DNA of 64,000 nt from Steinernema hermaphroditum (Eukaryota; Nematoda; Chromadorea; Rhabditida; Steinernematidae): NCBI GenBank assembly GCA_030435675.1, contig CM059625.1, positions 6,634,001 through 6,698,000 of the forward strand, read 5' to 3'. Of the stretch, positions 1-11,800 are shown piece after piece (position 1 is the stretch's first letter; each line of letters opens with the position of its first letter). The position numbers and the translations under genes are program-made. The notes below the pieces were generated by a model. The model worked only from the letters and a program-made list of their open reading frames with translations. It was not told the DNA's origin and did not search any database.

Positions 1-1420
1 CTCGGAAGGTCAGAACGAGCTCGAGATGCTCCGCGCTCGATGGAAGCAGCTCCAGGAAGAAGAGAAACGCTTGAAGAACGACAACGTACGCATTTGGGAA
101 GACCTTCAGAAGGCGCGAAACGTGAGAGTCCGATTAACAGGTTCACTCTTGACGCTCAATAACAGGATTTGGATGAGGAAACTCTCGGTCGTATCGATTA
201 CCAAAATCAAGTGCAAACTCTCATGGAAGAGTTGGAGTTCCTTCGCCGCATTCACGATCAGGAAGTCAAAGAGCTTCAAGCGCTGCTGGCCCAAGCACCG
301 GCTGACACACGCGAGTTCTTCAAGAACGAATTAGCGCTTGCCATCCGCGATATCAAGGATGAATATGATTTTATCGCAGTACAAGGAAAACGCGAGATGG
401 AAAGCTGGTACAAGCTCAAGGTCTCGGAGGCTCAGGGGTCGGCCAAACGCACTGCCGCCGAATCAACCTACCAGCGGGATGAAGTCAAACGCATGCGTGA
501 CAATATTAACGATCTTCGCGGAAAGATGGGCGACATTGAAAACAGAAACATTCAGCTTGAAAAAGAAGTACAAAACCTCAATTATCAGGTAGACTGCTGC
601 ATTTTTGAATAATCAATAGGTATGAGGGTTAAGCTATCCGACGATCAAAGACAATACGAGCAAGCCCTCAACGATCGCGATGCGACTTTGCGTAGGATGC
701 GCGAGGAATTCAACACCTTGGTGTCCGAACTTCAAGCCCTTCTCGACACAAAACAGCTTCTCGACAGCGAAATCGCTATTTATCGCAAGATTTTGGAAAG
801 CGAAGAACAGAGGTGCCACAAAACCTGAACGGCCCAGGAGAGTGCGTATCATTTAGATTCGGAATCACTCAGTACGTACAAGAAGCGGTGAAATCTCATT
901 CACTTCAACAGCAAGAGGCCACCGATTCCACTAGGAGTGTGCGGGGTGAGATTCAGACGAAGACTACATTCCAACGATCGGCCAAAGGAAATGTCACCAT
1001 TAGTGAATGTGATCCCAATGGAAAGTTTGTAGTTTTGGAAAACACGCACAGAACCAAGGTGAGGGTGCGATGTGTTCGAATCCGAATATGCCCAATTTAG
1101 GACGAAAACGTTGGGGGTTGCAAGGTGAAGAGGAAGTTGGATAACCGTCGCGAACTCGTTTACACTATCCCCGAAGGAATTGTTCTTCCCGCCGGTCAAA
1201 TGATGACAGTGAGAGAGGTGTTTCTTGCATAAGTTATATATGGAGAATCGTTTAGATCTATGCCCGCGACCAGGGTGGAGTGCACAATCCGCCGAAATCG
1301 TTAATTTTCGAAGGTGAAAACACGTGGGGCATCGGTGCGAATATCGTCACGACTCTCGTGAACAGTGACGGAGAGGAACGCGCTACGCATACCCAGAAAA
1401 CGGTCCAAGTCGGCCACTGA
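1..1420 (+). CDS. Cytoplasmic intermediate filament protein, 3' part (5' end outside window)
   Basis: Structural coiled-coil protein that assembles into cytoplasmic intermediate filaments. The spliced reading frame uses exons 1-121, 166-588, 634-812, 857-1058, 1101-1208 and 1256-1420 (stop TGA 1418-1420). It encodes most of the rod, including a long coil-1B segment around the motif TLGRIDYQNQVQTLMEELEF, then the highly conserved rod end ALLDTKQLLDSEIAIYRKIL. A lamin-type tail domain follows (RSAKGNVTISE, WGIGAN, NSDGEERATHTQ). A rod plus lamin-like Ig tail is typical of nematode A/B-type cytoplasmic IFs and distinguishes them from vertebrate ones. No nuclear localisation signal or CaaX box is seen, so it is not a nuclear lamin. 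The acceptor of intron 2 is a weak TTAAG. A polyadenylation-like AATAAA lies at 1584-1589. Family call is firm; the exact paralogue (ifa versus ifb class) cannot be decided here. Confidence 0.93.
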
Positions 1421-2415
1421 ATTTAACCTAATATTGAGACTCACCGCACTACCTAATACTGGCTGCTATACTGCTGTAGAATGTTGTTGTCGTGGATATA
1501 AATGAACATTGTTTGCTTCGCAACTTTCATCGTTTCTGTGGGTTGGTAAAATGAAATGTGATGAATTGCTCGAAGTGAATTAAAATAAAATGGGAACCAG
1601 TGAATGCAGGATGTATGAGGACACTACTTCCTTTTCCGCTTTACACTTTCCGTTGCACATATCCTCTAATAGTTAATTGTGAACTTTTGGCGCACCAGTA
1701 CACGCCGGGGGCATGGCTAGTTGGGACTGCAGACTTGTAATAAACCGGATGAGCAGGAAGTCAACTTTGTTCTCAAACTGCCCGCACAAGTGCAAACAAA
1801 AGAGAAATGCGGCGGAGAACAGTGCTGTGCTGTTCTTCCTCTCCGTAATATTCAGTTTGTTGCTTCATTTCGAGAACAATTCTGGAAATCTTCCTGACAA
1901 GCTGCATCTGTGCAAAGCGACCACATATAGGAGGGTAGCAGTATCGATTGCCACGGAGGGACATGCGGCTAGGCCTCCGCGTTGATCCATCTCACTGTTG
2001 ACCTATGCGCACGAACGCTACCTCATACGCATAAAGAACGGGGCGCGCGGCACTTCCGCGAAGTGCTGTTCGTTATCCTACTTAACACCTTTGCAAGAGA
2101 ATGTTGCCAGCCTTAACACTGAATGACATGAATGACACGTTCCTTCCGATACCCTATTTTGACTCGCAGTTTCATTCGCGGCTGTTTTACTAGATGTGAG
2201 GACGCCAAGAGAGGGAAAGCAGAGTAGCATAGTGTGGATTCGACAACGACCACACAGAGAGATCTTCGTGATGTGTTTATGTAACTGCGGTTGGTGCAGG
2301 TGGTTCTGTTTCCGTGCTTCTTTTTGTCTTTTCAACCTGATAGCGAGACCATTCACTCACTTTTTGATAAGACGATGAGCGAGTATTATAACGTATTCAT
2401 TTCAGTTGCTGTACT
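1421..2415. other. Intergenic region between the IF gene and pif-1
   Basis: It contains the IF 3' UTR with an AATAAA at 1584-1589. The open frames here (for example around 1713-1985) show no family motif, and I see no RNA gene or repeat. It probably includes the pif-1 promoter. Confidence 0.5.
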
Positions 2416-5400
2416 ATGGTCGTAGACACGAACACCACCGTCAGAGAAACGTCCTACGCTCCATCTCCGTCGACCAAAGCTACACACTACTGCTATGAAC
2501 TCGAATGCTGCGTTCGGCTGGAAAGCAATAGCTCCAGCAACAGATGTGGAGCCTTACAAAGTAAGCAGTCCACTGTTGTGCTAGGACGTAATTATCATAG
2601 GTTGGTGTAACATTTCATTTTGTTCCATGCTGTTTGAAGCACCTTTTGTTGCATCCATATCTTTTCAGGCAAATCGTCTTGAACATTACGTTAAACAAAG
2701 GACGGAAGGCCAACAATGTATCATATTTACTGCAAGATTGTCGGATATTCGGCCGAAATATTAAACAAGGCATGGGATCGATCGAAATCAAGAACAAAGC
2801 AGTAAGACACTTTGTCGTATTTTATTGTTCATGACGATTGTTTTAGATGGTTGTGTATTTAACAAACTGTGCCCCTGATCGTTTGAATATATTTTTGAAG
2901 TCACTCGATGCGAAGCTGACGCTAATGAGGGAAACAGCATTAAAGAACTTGCAAAATCCTTCGAGAACGCCGATGTCCTCCAGAAGCGAGCTGTTGAATG
3001 GTTTACCGAATGTATTCAATGTTCTGAGTCCTTTATCGGTGACGGAAATTAGAGAGCTTCAAAAGTAAGTTTCCTTGTTGAACCTTTTTTTTTCCTTACG
3101 GAATTACGATATTCAAGTAACTCAGATCGAAATGGTCAAAGCCGCAGTTTTATTTTTTCTCTCATGATTTGGACTAATTTACTAAGTTCGCAATTGCTCA
3201 GGAGTTGCTCTGCCGCTTTGGATAAGCTCGATGAATTCTCAATCATGTTTGTCTGAGCCATGTCTTTCTGCTGACTGTCCAATTTGCGAATTTTCACTAG
3301 TAGAATGTGATTTTACTTTTGTGACTTCCGAGAAAATTCATGAAATACGTTGTCATTATAGTCCCATTTAAGTCCCATTTCCCATTTAAGACTATATCAA
3401 GATTTTTGGTGTGCATATTATCTATTATTTAGGATGCGTGGACAAAAGCAAGCACAAACACCATCCAAAGCTTCTGCCGCCGCTCGTCGCCCGTTGCAAA
3501 CTCTCAATGGTTCGAACAATGCGCTCACCCCGACATCTCGTTCCCGCAAGAGACCTTTGTCCGCGGTTTCTAGCACTGGTAAACGGTTGAAATATAATTG
3601 TTATGTATAATTGGTTCCAGATTCCGCTGTTGGACTTTCCGATGAGCAGAAGCGAGTTGTTCATATCATACTAAAGGAAAAGCAGAGCATATTTTTTACC
3701 GGATCAGCTGGTACAGGAAAATCGCTGGTTCTCAAAAAAATCATTGGATCTCTTCCGGCATCCACCACGTTTGTAACTGCAGCTACTGGTAATTCATTAT
3801 CGCTTGCACGAATGACACCGTTAACTTGTCTTTTAGGAGTGGCCGCTTGCCAGATTGGTGGTACTACGTTGCACAGCTTCGTTGGCATTGGAACTGGTAC
3901 TGCTTCTCTTGCCAACTGTGTTCGAGTAGTCGAGGACAAAAAAGGACTAGTTGCGCAATGGAAGTTATGCACACACCTCGTAATTGATGAAATTTCGATG
4001 GTTGGTGCTGAGTACTTTACTAAAATGGAAGCTGTATGAATCATTGGTGGAGGTTAAACCAAATCATTTGCTTTAGGTTGCTAGAAAGATTAGAGGAAAC
4101 GATCGACCATTTGGTGGTATTCAGTTAATTATTACTGGTGACTTCCTACAGCTGCCGCCGGTCGTTGAGCGTGGAGAGGAACCTAAGTTTTGTTTTCAAA
4201 CACCAACATGGACGCGATGCGTTAGAAGAACTGTCGTACTGCAAAAAGTGCATCGTCAAAATGATAGTCGCTTCATTGAGATTTTAAATCAAATACGCGT
4301 CGGCAAGTGAGTTGGCATAAAGATTCGAAATAACATTCAATTTTTATCGTGTTTAGGTGCGATGATGAAGCCACGCTTGATATTCAAAGTACATCCAAGA
4401 ACTATTTTGATCCTGACAAGGGCATCGTTGCAACAAAATTATGTACTCATACTAAAGATGCTGATTCGGTGAACCGAAGGAATCTGGAGCTGCTAGATGG
4501 ACGAACAAGGCACTTCATTGCCCACGATGATACTGCCATTCCTGATGCTTTAAACAAGAGCGTTCCGAGAGACGTGACTCTGAAGATCGGCGCACAGGTA
4601 ATTTGCGAGATATGGATAAAAATTCTCCTCCCTCTTATGTAAGAATGGCGCACAGGGGATGGTTGTAGTTAGCATGCTTTCATTAGAGGTCGGATTTCTT
4701 TAGCTATTTTACGATGTGAATTATGACTGACGACCTGTTGGACGAGTGCTACGGAGAGAAGAGTAACTGCTTTTAATGTTAGACTGTAAACACCAAGAAG
4801 CAAGAAAATCAGGTGAAATGTCAAGTGTGCACATTATCATAATGGCAAACTCACTGTTTTATCCTGCGAGGTGTCGTCTGCATGTTCACTGTATATAGAG
4901 ATTTGCTTTGAGGTGAGAGCGTGCGGAATCTTCCCCTGTGCGGAATTTTTTCCTGCGCGGAATTTTCACGAGACTACTTCGGTGTCTGTCTACGAGACAT
5001 AGGTCTGTCTACCAGACTTATGCCTGCTAACGCCTTTTCCGCCCTTTGCCATTGTCTGCAGTGTTTGCTTGGCGGACAGTCTTTAGGCATATTTTTATAT
5101 CTGAGGCATTTGGTTGATTGATCGGACATTTTATCTAGATGTTCGGGTTCAAAACTCGTCGATTGTTGTTACGTTAAGTTCTCTTTTCACTCGCTCATCC
5201 CAAATTTTTGAAAGTCTGGATACCATTCATGATAGCGTAAGAGCCATTTTTCAGTTTCTCGAAGCGGGATGATATAAATCCTTCTCAGTGTCTGTGATCG
5301 GAGTGATGGCTACCTTTCATTTTTAATTTTATTTTTTAACGTGTGTCTGTTTTTAGGTTATGTTAACGAAAAATCTGGATTTGTCGAAAGGAATGAGCAA

Positions 5401-5918
5401 TGGTTCTCGAGGAATTGTGTCATCCTTTAGCAAAGATGGCTATCCAGTAGTGAAGTTTCTGGATAGTAGGGCACCGCAAGCAGGAGTGGAAGTAAAACCA
5501 TACCCGTTCTCCATACGAATAGCGGGTGGCGATGGGATGGCAATCCGGAGGCAAGTTCCGTTAATGCTGGCTTGGGCGATTTCAATCCACAAGTCTCAAG
5601 GTTTGACATTAGATGCAGTTGAAGTTTGTTTGGACCGGTAAGTAGTTGTATTTTGACACCCTCAAATTATTTGGTTATTTCAGTGTTTTCGCAGATGGGC
5701 AAGCATACGTAGCGCTTTCTCGCGCGAGATCTTTATCCTCGTTATGTGTGCTTGGCTTTGAATCGCGGAATGTTACGGCTAATGAAGCTGTGGTTCAGTA
5801 TTATGAAGATCTTACACGTGATGCCGATGAAGACAATTCTGAGAATGGTGACGACTCTGATATATGCATAAAGAGGCCAAGAGCCTTGTTTTCGCGATTG
5901 AATGCAAACACTGTGTAA
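2416..5918 (+). CDS. pif-1: PIF1-family 5'-3' DNA helicase
   Basis: Superfamily 1B helicase that unwinds DNA 5' to 3'; the family acts in mitochondrial DNA maintenance, G-quadruplex removal and telomere/replication control. Ten exons splice in one frame to about 677 aa: 2416-2600, 2669-2801, 2847-3064, 3433-3578, 3621-3788, 3837-4033, 4077-4306, 4357-4597, 5357-5637 and 5684-5918. Walker A is GSAGTGKS, followed by GGTTLHSFVGIG; Walker B/motif II is LVIDEISMV. Then come GDFLQLPPV, VHRQNDSRF, VMLTKNLD with KGMSNGSRG, AWAISIHKSQGLTLD and YVALSRARSL. The first three exons resemble the N-terminal extension of animal PIF1 (an ELxCxV segment, LGRN, then CAPDRLNIFLKSL), which supports the start at 2416. 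The acidic C-terminus follows the helicase core. The 48-bp intron 3789-3836 is free of in-frame stops. Length matches animal PIF1 (about 640 aa in human). Confidence 0.94.
4598..5356 (+). other. Large pif-1 intron with a micro tandem repeat
   Basis: This 759-bp intron is far longer than the other pif-1 introns (45-70 bp, one of 368 bp). At 4921-4970 there are three imperfect tandem units of about 17 bp built on GTGCGGAAT followed by T/C-rich sequence. No coding potential is seen. Confidence 0.6.
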
Positions 5919-6229
5919 CCACTTTGGTTTGTATTATTGCCATTTGAAGCAATGTTTAACTCTGCAAGTATTTCGTCTCGCCTATTATACTTTTGCCTAT
6001 TATATATATCAAGCATAAATGACATGTTGATCTCCCGTGATAAAATTTCTTGGTTGTGTGCCACATCGATCTATCTCTCGTTGCATTATTACTGGTAGGT
6101 ATATCTTATTGCTTCTTAGGGCGAGTTGACCAGCAGGTGTGAGGTAAAGGATTCCATCAGCTTGGATTGCGTTAGAATCATTTGGTAGGATCATGAGTAG
6201 TTTGATATAGCTAAATCTTGTGTTAAGGG

Positions 6230-7093
6230 ATGGACTCTCTGCAACGCTACCCGCAATATGTTCAGAAAGCCGTGCGGCCGCGCCACCCATTTATCATCTA
6301 CGTTGAGAGACGTTTCCGTGAAACAGATTGCTATGATCTGCTGCTAAGAGAAAAACTGAATTACGCGAAGGCATTAACGAAGCGCCCTCACTCCAAGAAA
6401 GTGCGGTTTGCCATCGATGGCGAAGAAAGTGGAGTTGGATCCGGAACGGAAGTGGTTAATAACAAACGACAGAAGCGAAGTATTCTTGTCAAGAGAAGGA
6501 AGCTCGAAAATGGCGCCATTGACGGCGAGTCAACAGATGCTGAAGATATGGGCAGCGATGAGTCCCACTCCAACCGTGTAGAAGTACCAGACCTAGCTAG
6601 ACTGACCTTTGCCGTGGAACCCATGGAGCAAGGGGACTCCACTTCGACAGTGAAGCCCAATCGTGCGATTTTGACTGCGAGTCATTCACGCAGCCAGAAC
6701 CGATCGTCTGAAGTCTTTGCCTCTTCTGTGGCGTCATCAAGCCATCAAAAGTTCGTGCAATCAGTCGTCACTGATGAGCCACGTCCGCTGCAAATTCGCC
6801 AATCAACTGCTTTTACCGTCTTTCGCTGTCACCGAGACAGACGCGGTAACGGTCAACACAATGAGGATCATCTTCTGAAGCACCTGAAGCATCAGGTTGT
6901 CGCTCGCCGGATTCCTCCTGAAGAAGAACTTACGGACTACGAGCGGCGGATTCTCATTCTTTATCGAAATTATGAGCGTTTGCTGGCGGAAAACAATTTC
7001 ATGACCGATGCGTATGCACATGCTATTGCTTGCAACGAGCATGCTGGAGGCAGCGATGAAGACGATTTGTCCGATATTGAGTATGGAGGCTAG
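6230..7093 (+). CDS. Hypothetical protein, 287 aa, probable nuclear protein with RVxF-like motif
   Basis: I do not recognise this protein. It is a single uninterrupted frame of 287 codons starting with ATG at 6230 and ending with TAG at 7091-7093, long for chance in this genome. It has a basic cluster (NKRQKRSILVKRRK, around residues 78-91) that looks like a nuclear localisation signal. KKVRFAI (around residues 56-62) fits the RVxF docking motif used by partners of protein phosphatase 1. The middle is serine-rich and probably disordered. The C-terminal part has a helical segment with YERRILILYRNYERLLAEN and an acidic end. It begins 311 bp after the pif-1 stop on the same strand, so an operon is possible but unproven. 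AATAAA follows at 7317-7322. Function is unknown; the PP1 link is only inference. Confidence 0.75.
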   Translation: MDSLQRYPQYVQKAVRPRHPFIIYVERRFRETDCYDLLLREKLNYAKALTKRPHSKKVRFAIDGEESGVGSGTEVVNNKRQKRSILVKRRKLENGAIDGESTDAEDMGSDESHSNRVEVPDLARLTFAVEPMEQGDSTSTVKPNRAILTASHSRSQNRSSEVFASSVASSSHQKFVQSVVTDEPRPLQIRQSTAFTVFRCHRDRRGNGQHNEDHLLKHLKHQVVARRIPPEEELTDYERRILILYRNYERLLAENNFMTDAYAHAIACNEHAGGSDEDDLSDIEYGG

Positions 7094-7676
7094 GCCTGCT
7101 TGTAGCCTTATCTTTTACTGTCATCCTCTTTGGTTGTCGTGTTATGTGTTGTTTTCTATAATTTACCCACTGAAGTGTTTAATACCCATATATGCATGAC
7201 TGGTCGTTGTTTCTTTTTATACGTGTACCTGCTCTTCCTTTGGCATGGTTTTTATGGTTGGCTACGTGCCGCTAACATATTTATGGTTACTTAACAGGTC
7301 ACCGAGAAATCTTCATAATAAACTTCTATTTCAAGTCGTATTTGTTCAATTTCGGAGTGGTAATGACGTAATGACGCATGATATTGTATCCCTCATGAAA
7401 CCCATCCGAAATTCGGAAAGGTCCCACTACGAGAAATTGGCGCGCCATTTCCTGCCATCGGCAGGTTTACAATGGAGATTGGTTGTTATATATCTCAGTT
7501 TTCTCTCGAGCTGCGCTATTTCGCTAGAATTTCTGAGCGTAACTTCGTTCAGCGTCGTATAACGCGAGGGATACAATGTTTTCTGTATTGTGGTATTTGT
7601 TTAACGAGCAGAAATAGTCATTCTTCGCTCATGGTTTATAAATACAAATGCTACAGTTTCGCAGCTTGTCGTTATT
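7094..7676. other. Intergenic region holding a 195-bp inverted-repeat unit
   Basis: It contains an AATAAA at 7317-7322 for the upstream gene. A perfect 12-bp inverted repeat lies at 7383-7394 and 7566-7577. The open frame at 7245-7562 has no recognisable motif and is not called. Confidence 0.5.
7383..7577. repeat. Inverted repeat, candidate small MITE
   Basis: ATTGTATCCCTC at 7383-7394 is the exact reverse complement of GAGGGATACAAT at 7566-7577. The 195-bp span has the size of a non-autonomous foldback element. A clear target duplication is not visible, so the element boundaries are uncertain. Confidence 0.4.
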
Positions 7677-8649
7677 ATGGAGGAACCTGCATCAAAAAAC
7701 GGATATTTGTGCATTAATTGCAATGCTCCTTCTTCATCACTATATCAAGAGTACAGCAAGGACGTCATACGTATTACTGAATGTGTAAGAATTTGGTAAT
7801 TGTCAAAGATTTCTAACATTTTCAGCTGTTATAGGTGAAATGCGGTGAAGTTGTGGATAAATATGTCGAATACGATGATGTCTTGCTCATCATGGACCTT
7901 ATTTTGCAGTACATTGGAGCCTACAGGCACCTCTTGAACAACACCAGTTTTAAGGTAACGATCTGATCATGACGCTACAATTTCGTTTCTTTGATTTAGG
8001 GAAACCCTCGTCTTGCTGTTGTTTTTCTGTTTTGCGGAGCGTACAATAAGTGGATTGATCGTCGCATTTACCATGGAGAAGCGCTCAGCCGCATTTACGA
8101 TTTGGAATGGAATTTCTACCAATGTCTTATCTTGACCATGCTAGAGTTCATTGCGTTCGATGTGGTGATTCTTGCTTTTGCGTACTTTGTGGATAATGAT
8201 AGAGGAAAGGAAAGGTTGTGGTCCATTGCAAAGTGCTCCCTCACTGGGTTTTATGGTATGCGGTTCGTATTCTAGTTCTTTTAGCTTTTTGACTATGCAT
8301 TTAGGCAACGTCTTTGTGGTTATTTCCATTGTGTGGCAATTACACAGTGAATGGATGTATCGGATTCTCCTACAGATCTTTATTCTAACATCGCATGTGC
8401 AAGTTCATAGAAGTAAGTCTCATGATTATGCGCTAGTTGTAGTTTCCTTGTACGTACTCAACGAAACAGAACGATTGCAGAATATGTAGTACATAACGGA
8501 TGTTTGTTTCAGCCGTCTTTTCTCATCGTTCCGTGGGCGTTGCCTTCGCTCTCGTTGCTGTTGCTACGGTGTTGCAACAGACGCTTTTGTATTATGCTGG
8601 TGCTTGTTTCTTCTGGCTCACACAAGTGGTGCCCGCTTCATCTGGCTGA
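7677..8649 (+). CDS. arv-1: ARV1 homologue, ER lipid homeostasis protein
   Basis: ARV1 proteins are multi-pass endoplasmic reticulum proteins needed for sterol and sphingolipid homeostasis and GPI anchor synthesis. Five exons give about 242 aa (human ARV1 is about 271): 7677-7784, 7835-7954, 8000-8255, 8305-8412 and 8513-8649. The N-terminus carries the Arv1 homology domain with a zinc ribbon: CINC near residues 12-15 and ECVKC about 20 residues later, the second pair spanning the first splice junction. It is followed by YDDVLLIMDLILQYIGAYRH and the segment YNKWIDR. Several hydrophobic helices follow. The acceptor of intron 1 must be ATAG at 7834, because the nearer TTTTCAG gives a stop. AATAAA at 8687-8692 lies 37 bp after the stop. 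The ift-139 start is 184 bp downstream, close enough for a nematode operon. Confidence 0.92.
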
Positions 8650-8833
8650 TATGTGTTTGACTACTGTTGTTCTTGGGTGTATGTCTAATAAAGGTTTTCG
8701 AGTCGTGGGATCGCATACGTTGGACGGTGTTGCCAGGGTTACGGGGAGTCGTGGGGGCATAATAGCGAGGTCCCGAGGGGGTCGGGTCGATCGGCACCGA
8801 GCGTTGATGCATGTGGATGAGGTGTGTGGAGTG

Positions 8834-11800
8834 ATGTTTCCAAGCCACGAGGACCCCCGAGCTGTAAGCGAGGTGTGCTACTTTATTCGCGAAAAACTGT
8901 ATGGAACTGCGAGTGCGCTGTGCGAGCAGACACTCCAGGAAGCTCCCAGCGAGAAGCGCTTCGTCATACTCAATTCGTACTGCTTAGTGAAGCTAGGTTC
9001 GTCGAATACGCCGTGACGTCAAGCGCTGATGCAAGCGAGGTTTAGGCAAAGTGTCGCAGGCAATTCGACTGCTCAATACAATAAAGAGGGACAAGGATGT
9101 CGGATTAGCGGCCATGTGTGCTCTTAAGATGGCCTTACAGGCGGAGGCGACAATCGGTGAGACCTCGTCTGCTCCGAGCGACTTTGAAAATGAGTGATTC
9201 ACAGACGCCGTTTCACTGCGCGACGTCGAAATGGAAATGAACTCGATTTGGAATTCGGCGAATGCCACAAACTGCTACTTAGCCGGTCTGGTGCTTATGT
9301 TTGAAGGATTGATCGACAGGGCGACTCCTTTGGTTGATCGAGCTATACGCGAAGTACCAAACAATGGAGTGGTAGGTGGTGACGCTGGAAACGAGTGGGT
9401 CTAGTCAGCACACTATGTTGTAAAGGCCGTTAGGCAGTGATTTCGGTCAGAACGTGATAACAGATCTTCGTTTCTGGCCATATTTGGTCTGGTTGCATTT
9501 TGTTCCTAGGGAACCACTCACAAAACATCTGATCTCGCTTCTATTCCTCATGAGTCTTTCTGAGCAGTTATAAAATTGCAGCTCGCGACAATTCGAGGAT
9601 GGTTAGATGTGAGGGCAGGCAAGGACATCAAAGAGGCGATGAGACTTTTCGACGTTGGAATTCGACAGGATCTTCCTGACGCACTTTTAGGAAAGGCTAA
9701 ACTCTATGAGTCGAGGTATCAACTTGCTAACAACCTTTAAATATGAAAAGTGCTCAGACACAATGTGGCCAATATGGAATTTATGGTTAAGGCCTTGCTA
9801 GAAAAGTATCCTAACTTCATTCCTGGTCACATTGAAGCCGTGAAATGTGCTCTTACTACCCGAAATATCGAAGCTTTAAACGAACGACTACAGAACGGCA
9901 ATCTGGTTACGGTAATACTGGATATTCGGACGCGGAACGAACGTATGGCTTTAGAGCGACTGCTTGATTCTGCACCTAATCGAACTGATCAGAACTGTCA
10001 CTCTCCATGGCGACCTCTCGAACATAACCTCCATTTTGAGCGACATCAATGAAACAGTTACGAGCACAGAAAACGACAACCCAAACTACCAGCTCTATCT
10101 GGCGCAGCTTCTATCTCGTACGGGATTTGAACATCCTCCTATTTTACAGTTTTGCCGGTTTGCATGGCCTATACACTTCTACGTCAAACAACTGTATTTA
10201 GGAAGCTCTTAGATAGAGCCTTGACACTCGATAGGAGATCAGCTTTTCTCGTGGAAAAGAGTCGTCTCCTTCTGCAAGAAGGCGATTTCAAGCAGGCTCG
10301 AATGTTGGCCATGACAGCTTTGGAAATCGATATGGACCCCGATCCAAGTGTACTTTTGGGTGGGTAGATTGAGAAACCACAAATAATACATACAATTAAA
10401 GGTGTCGTTCGATGCTACATAGCTGAAGGAAACATCTCGGAAGCGGTGGCTCAAATGCAGTTTGTTCGATCGGTTAACGCGGAAATCCAAAAATCAATGG
10501 TATTATTTTACGGTCAACTTTCATCAGCAAAAGGTTCTGTTGTAGTACTTTCACTTCTACCAAGCACTGATTGACCGTGCCCAGCAAAAGCCCGCCGATG
10601 TTGTTCTGACAGGAATCCGCAGTGCGACCGACATTTTACTTTCAAACATTCAGGTTCGTTTGTGACCCGTGGATATTAATCCATGCAGCTGCTTCAGAGC
10701 ATTCCTTTCGGTCTCGACTTTCTCTACGCGTTGAACCCCGCCTTCTTGAACGATATGGCGTTGGTCCTCTTTGACTACGCTCCACTTGTGGTAAGCACTA
10801 TTTTTATAAACAGAAACAAAGCCTTTGAAATCAACCGATATCAATGGAAGAATTTTCAGCGTTGTATATAAGATCCCATAGCCCGTACCTAATTTTAGCC
10901 TAGCAAAATGCCGACCACGTCTATTCGCGACCTGAATCGACTTCTTACTACCGTCAACGACAGTTGTCCTGGGCTCACGAGGATCACATACTTGCTGGCA
11001 AAAACCAAATTCCTCCTAGAGGAATTTGAGGAATCACAGAAACTTCTCCTGAGATGCATTGAAAGGAATCCGACTGTAGCTGAGTCGTATCTTCTCCTTG
11101 CTCAGGTTGACCCTTTCCCTCGTATGTCATCACATCAGGCATTGTAGATTGCTCTGAAACGCGATCAGCTTGAGAAGGCGAACAAATACTTGGACGATGG
11201 CCTCAGCAACAACTTCCAAGTCCGAGAACATCCGCTCTTCCACGTCACAAAAGCACGCCTTATGAAGCAGTCCAATCAGCTGGAACCGGCGTTGGCTCAG
11301 TTGAACATGGCTCGCCAGCTAGAAGCCATGAAGGAAGGTGTGAAACGTTTGCCGATTACTTAATCATAACACAAACTTTTAAGTAGACGATAAAAAGAAG
11401 CGCGAGAAATTTGAAGTGACGGAGTCGGACAAAATCGCTGTTTATCTTGAAGCGATCGACTGCCTTCAGAGACTCAGGAAATATGTAATGAGGTAGATTT
11501 CCTGAACCAGTCATTCTGTACCACTATAGACGGAGGCAGATGAGTTGATGAAAGAGGCCATGAAACGGTGGCAGGGAACTCCAGAAGAGCATCAGCTCGT
11601 GATGTTAAACGTCGAAATCAGACTTCAGAAAGGAGCGGTGGACGAAGCGCTGAAGAGCCTGCAGAATGTGCAGCCGAATGATCCTAACTACCAAGAAGCG
11701 CGCATTCGAATGGCTAAGGTCTATTTGGAGGATAAGAAGGACAAGAGGCAGTTCGCTATTTGCTACAAGTACCATACCTCCTTACAGAAATGCCGTTACC

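Noticed and set aside
8681..8833. Upstream in-frame ATG for ift-139 at 8681
   Set aside because: It overlaps the arv-1 AATAAA, and the encoded Arg/Gly-rich stretch has no counterpart in TTC21 proteins. ATG 8834 fits the family N-terminus.
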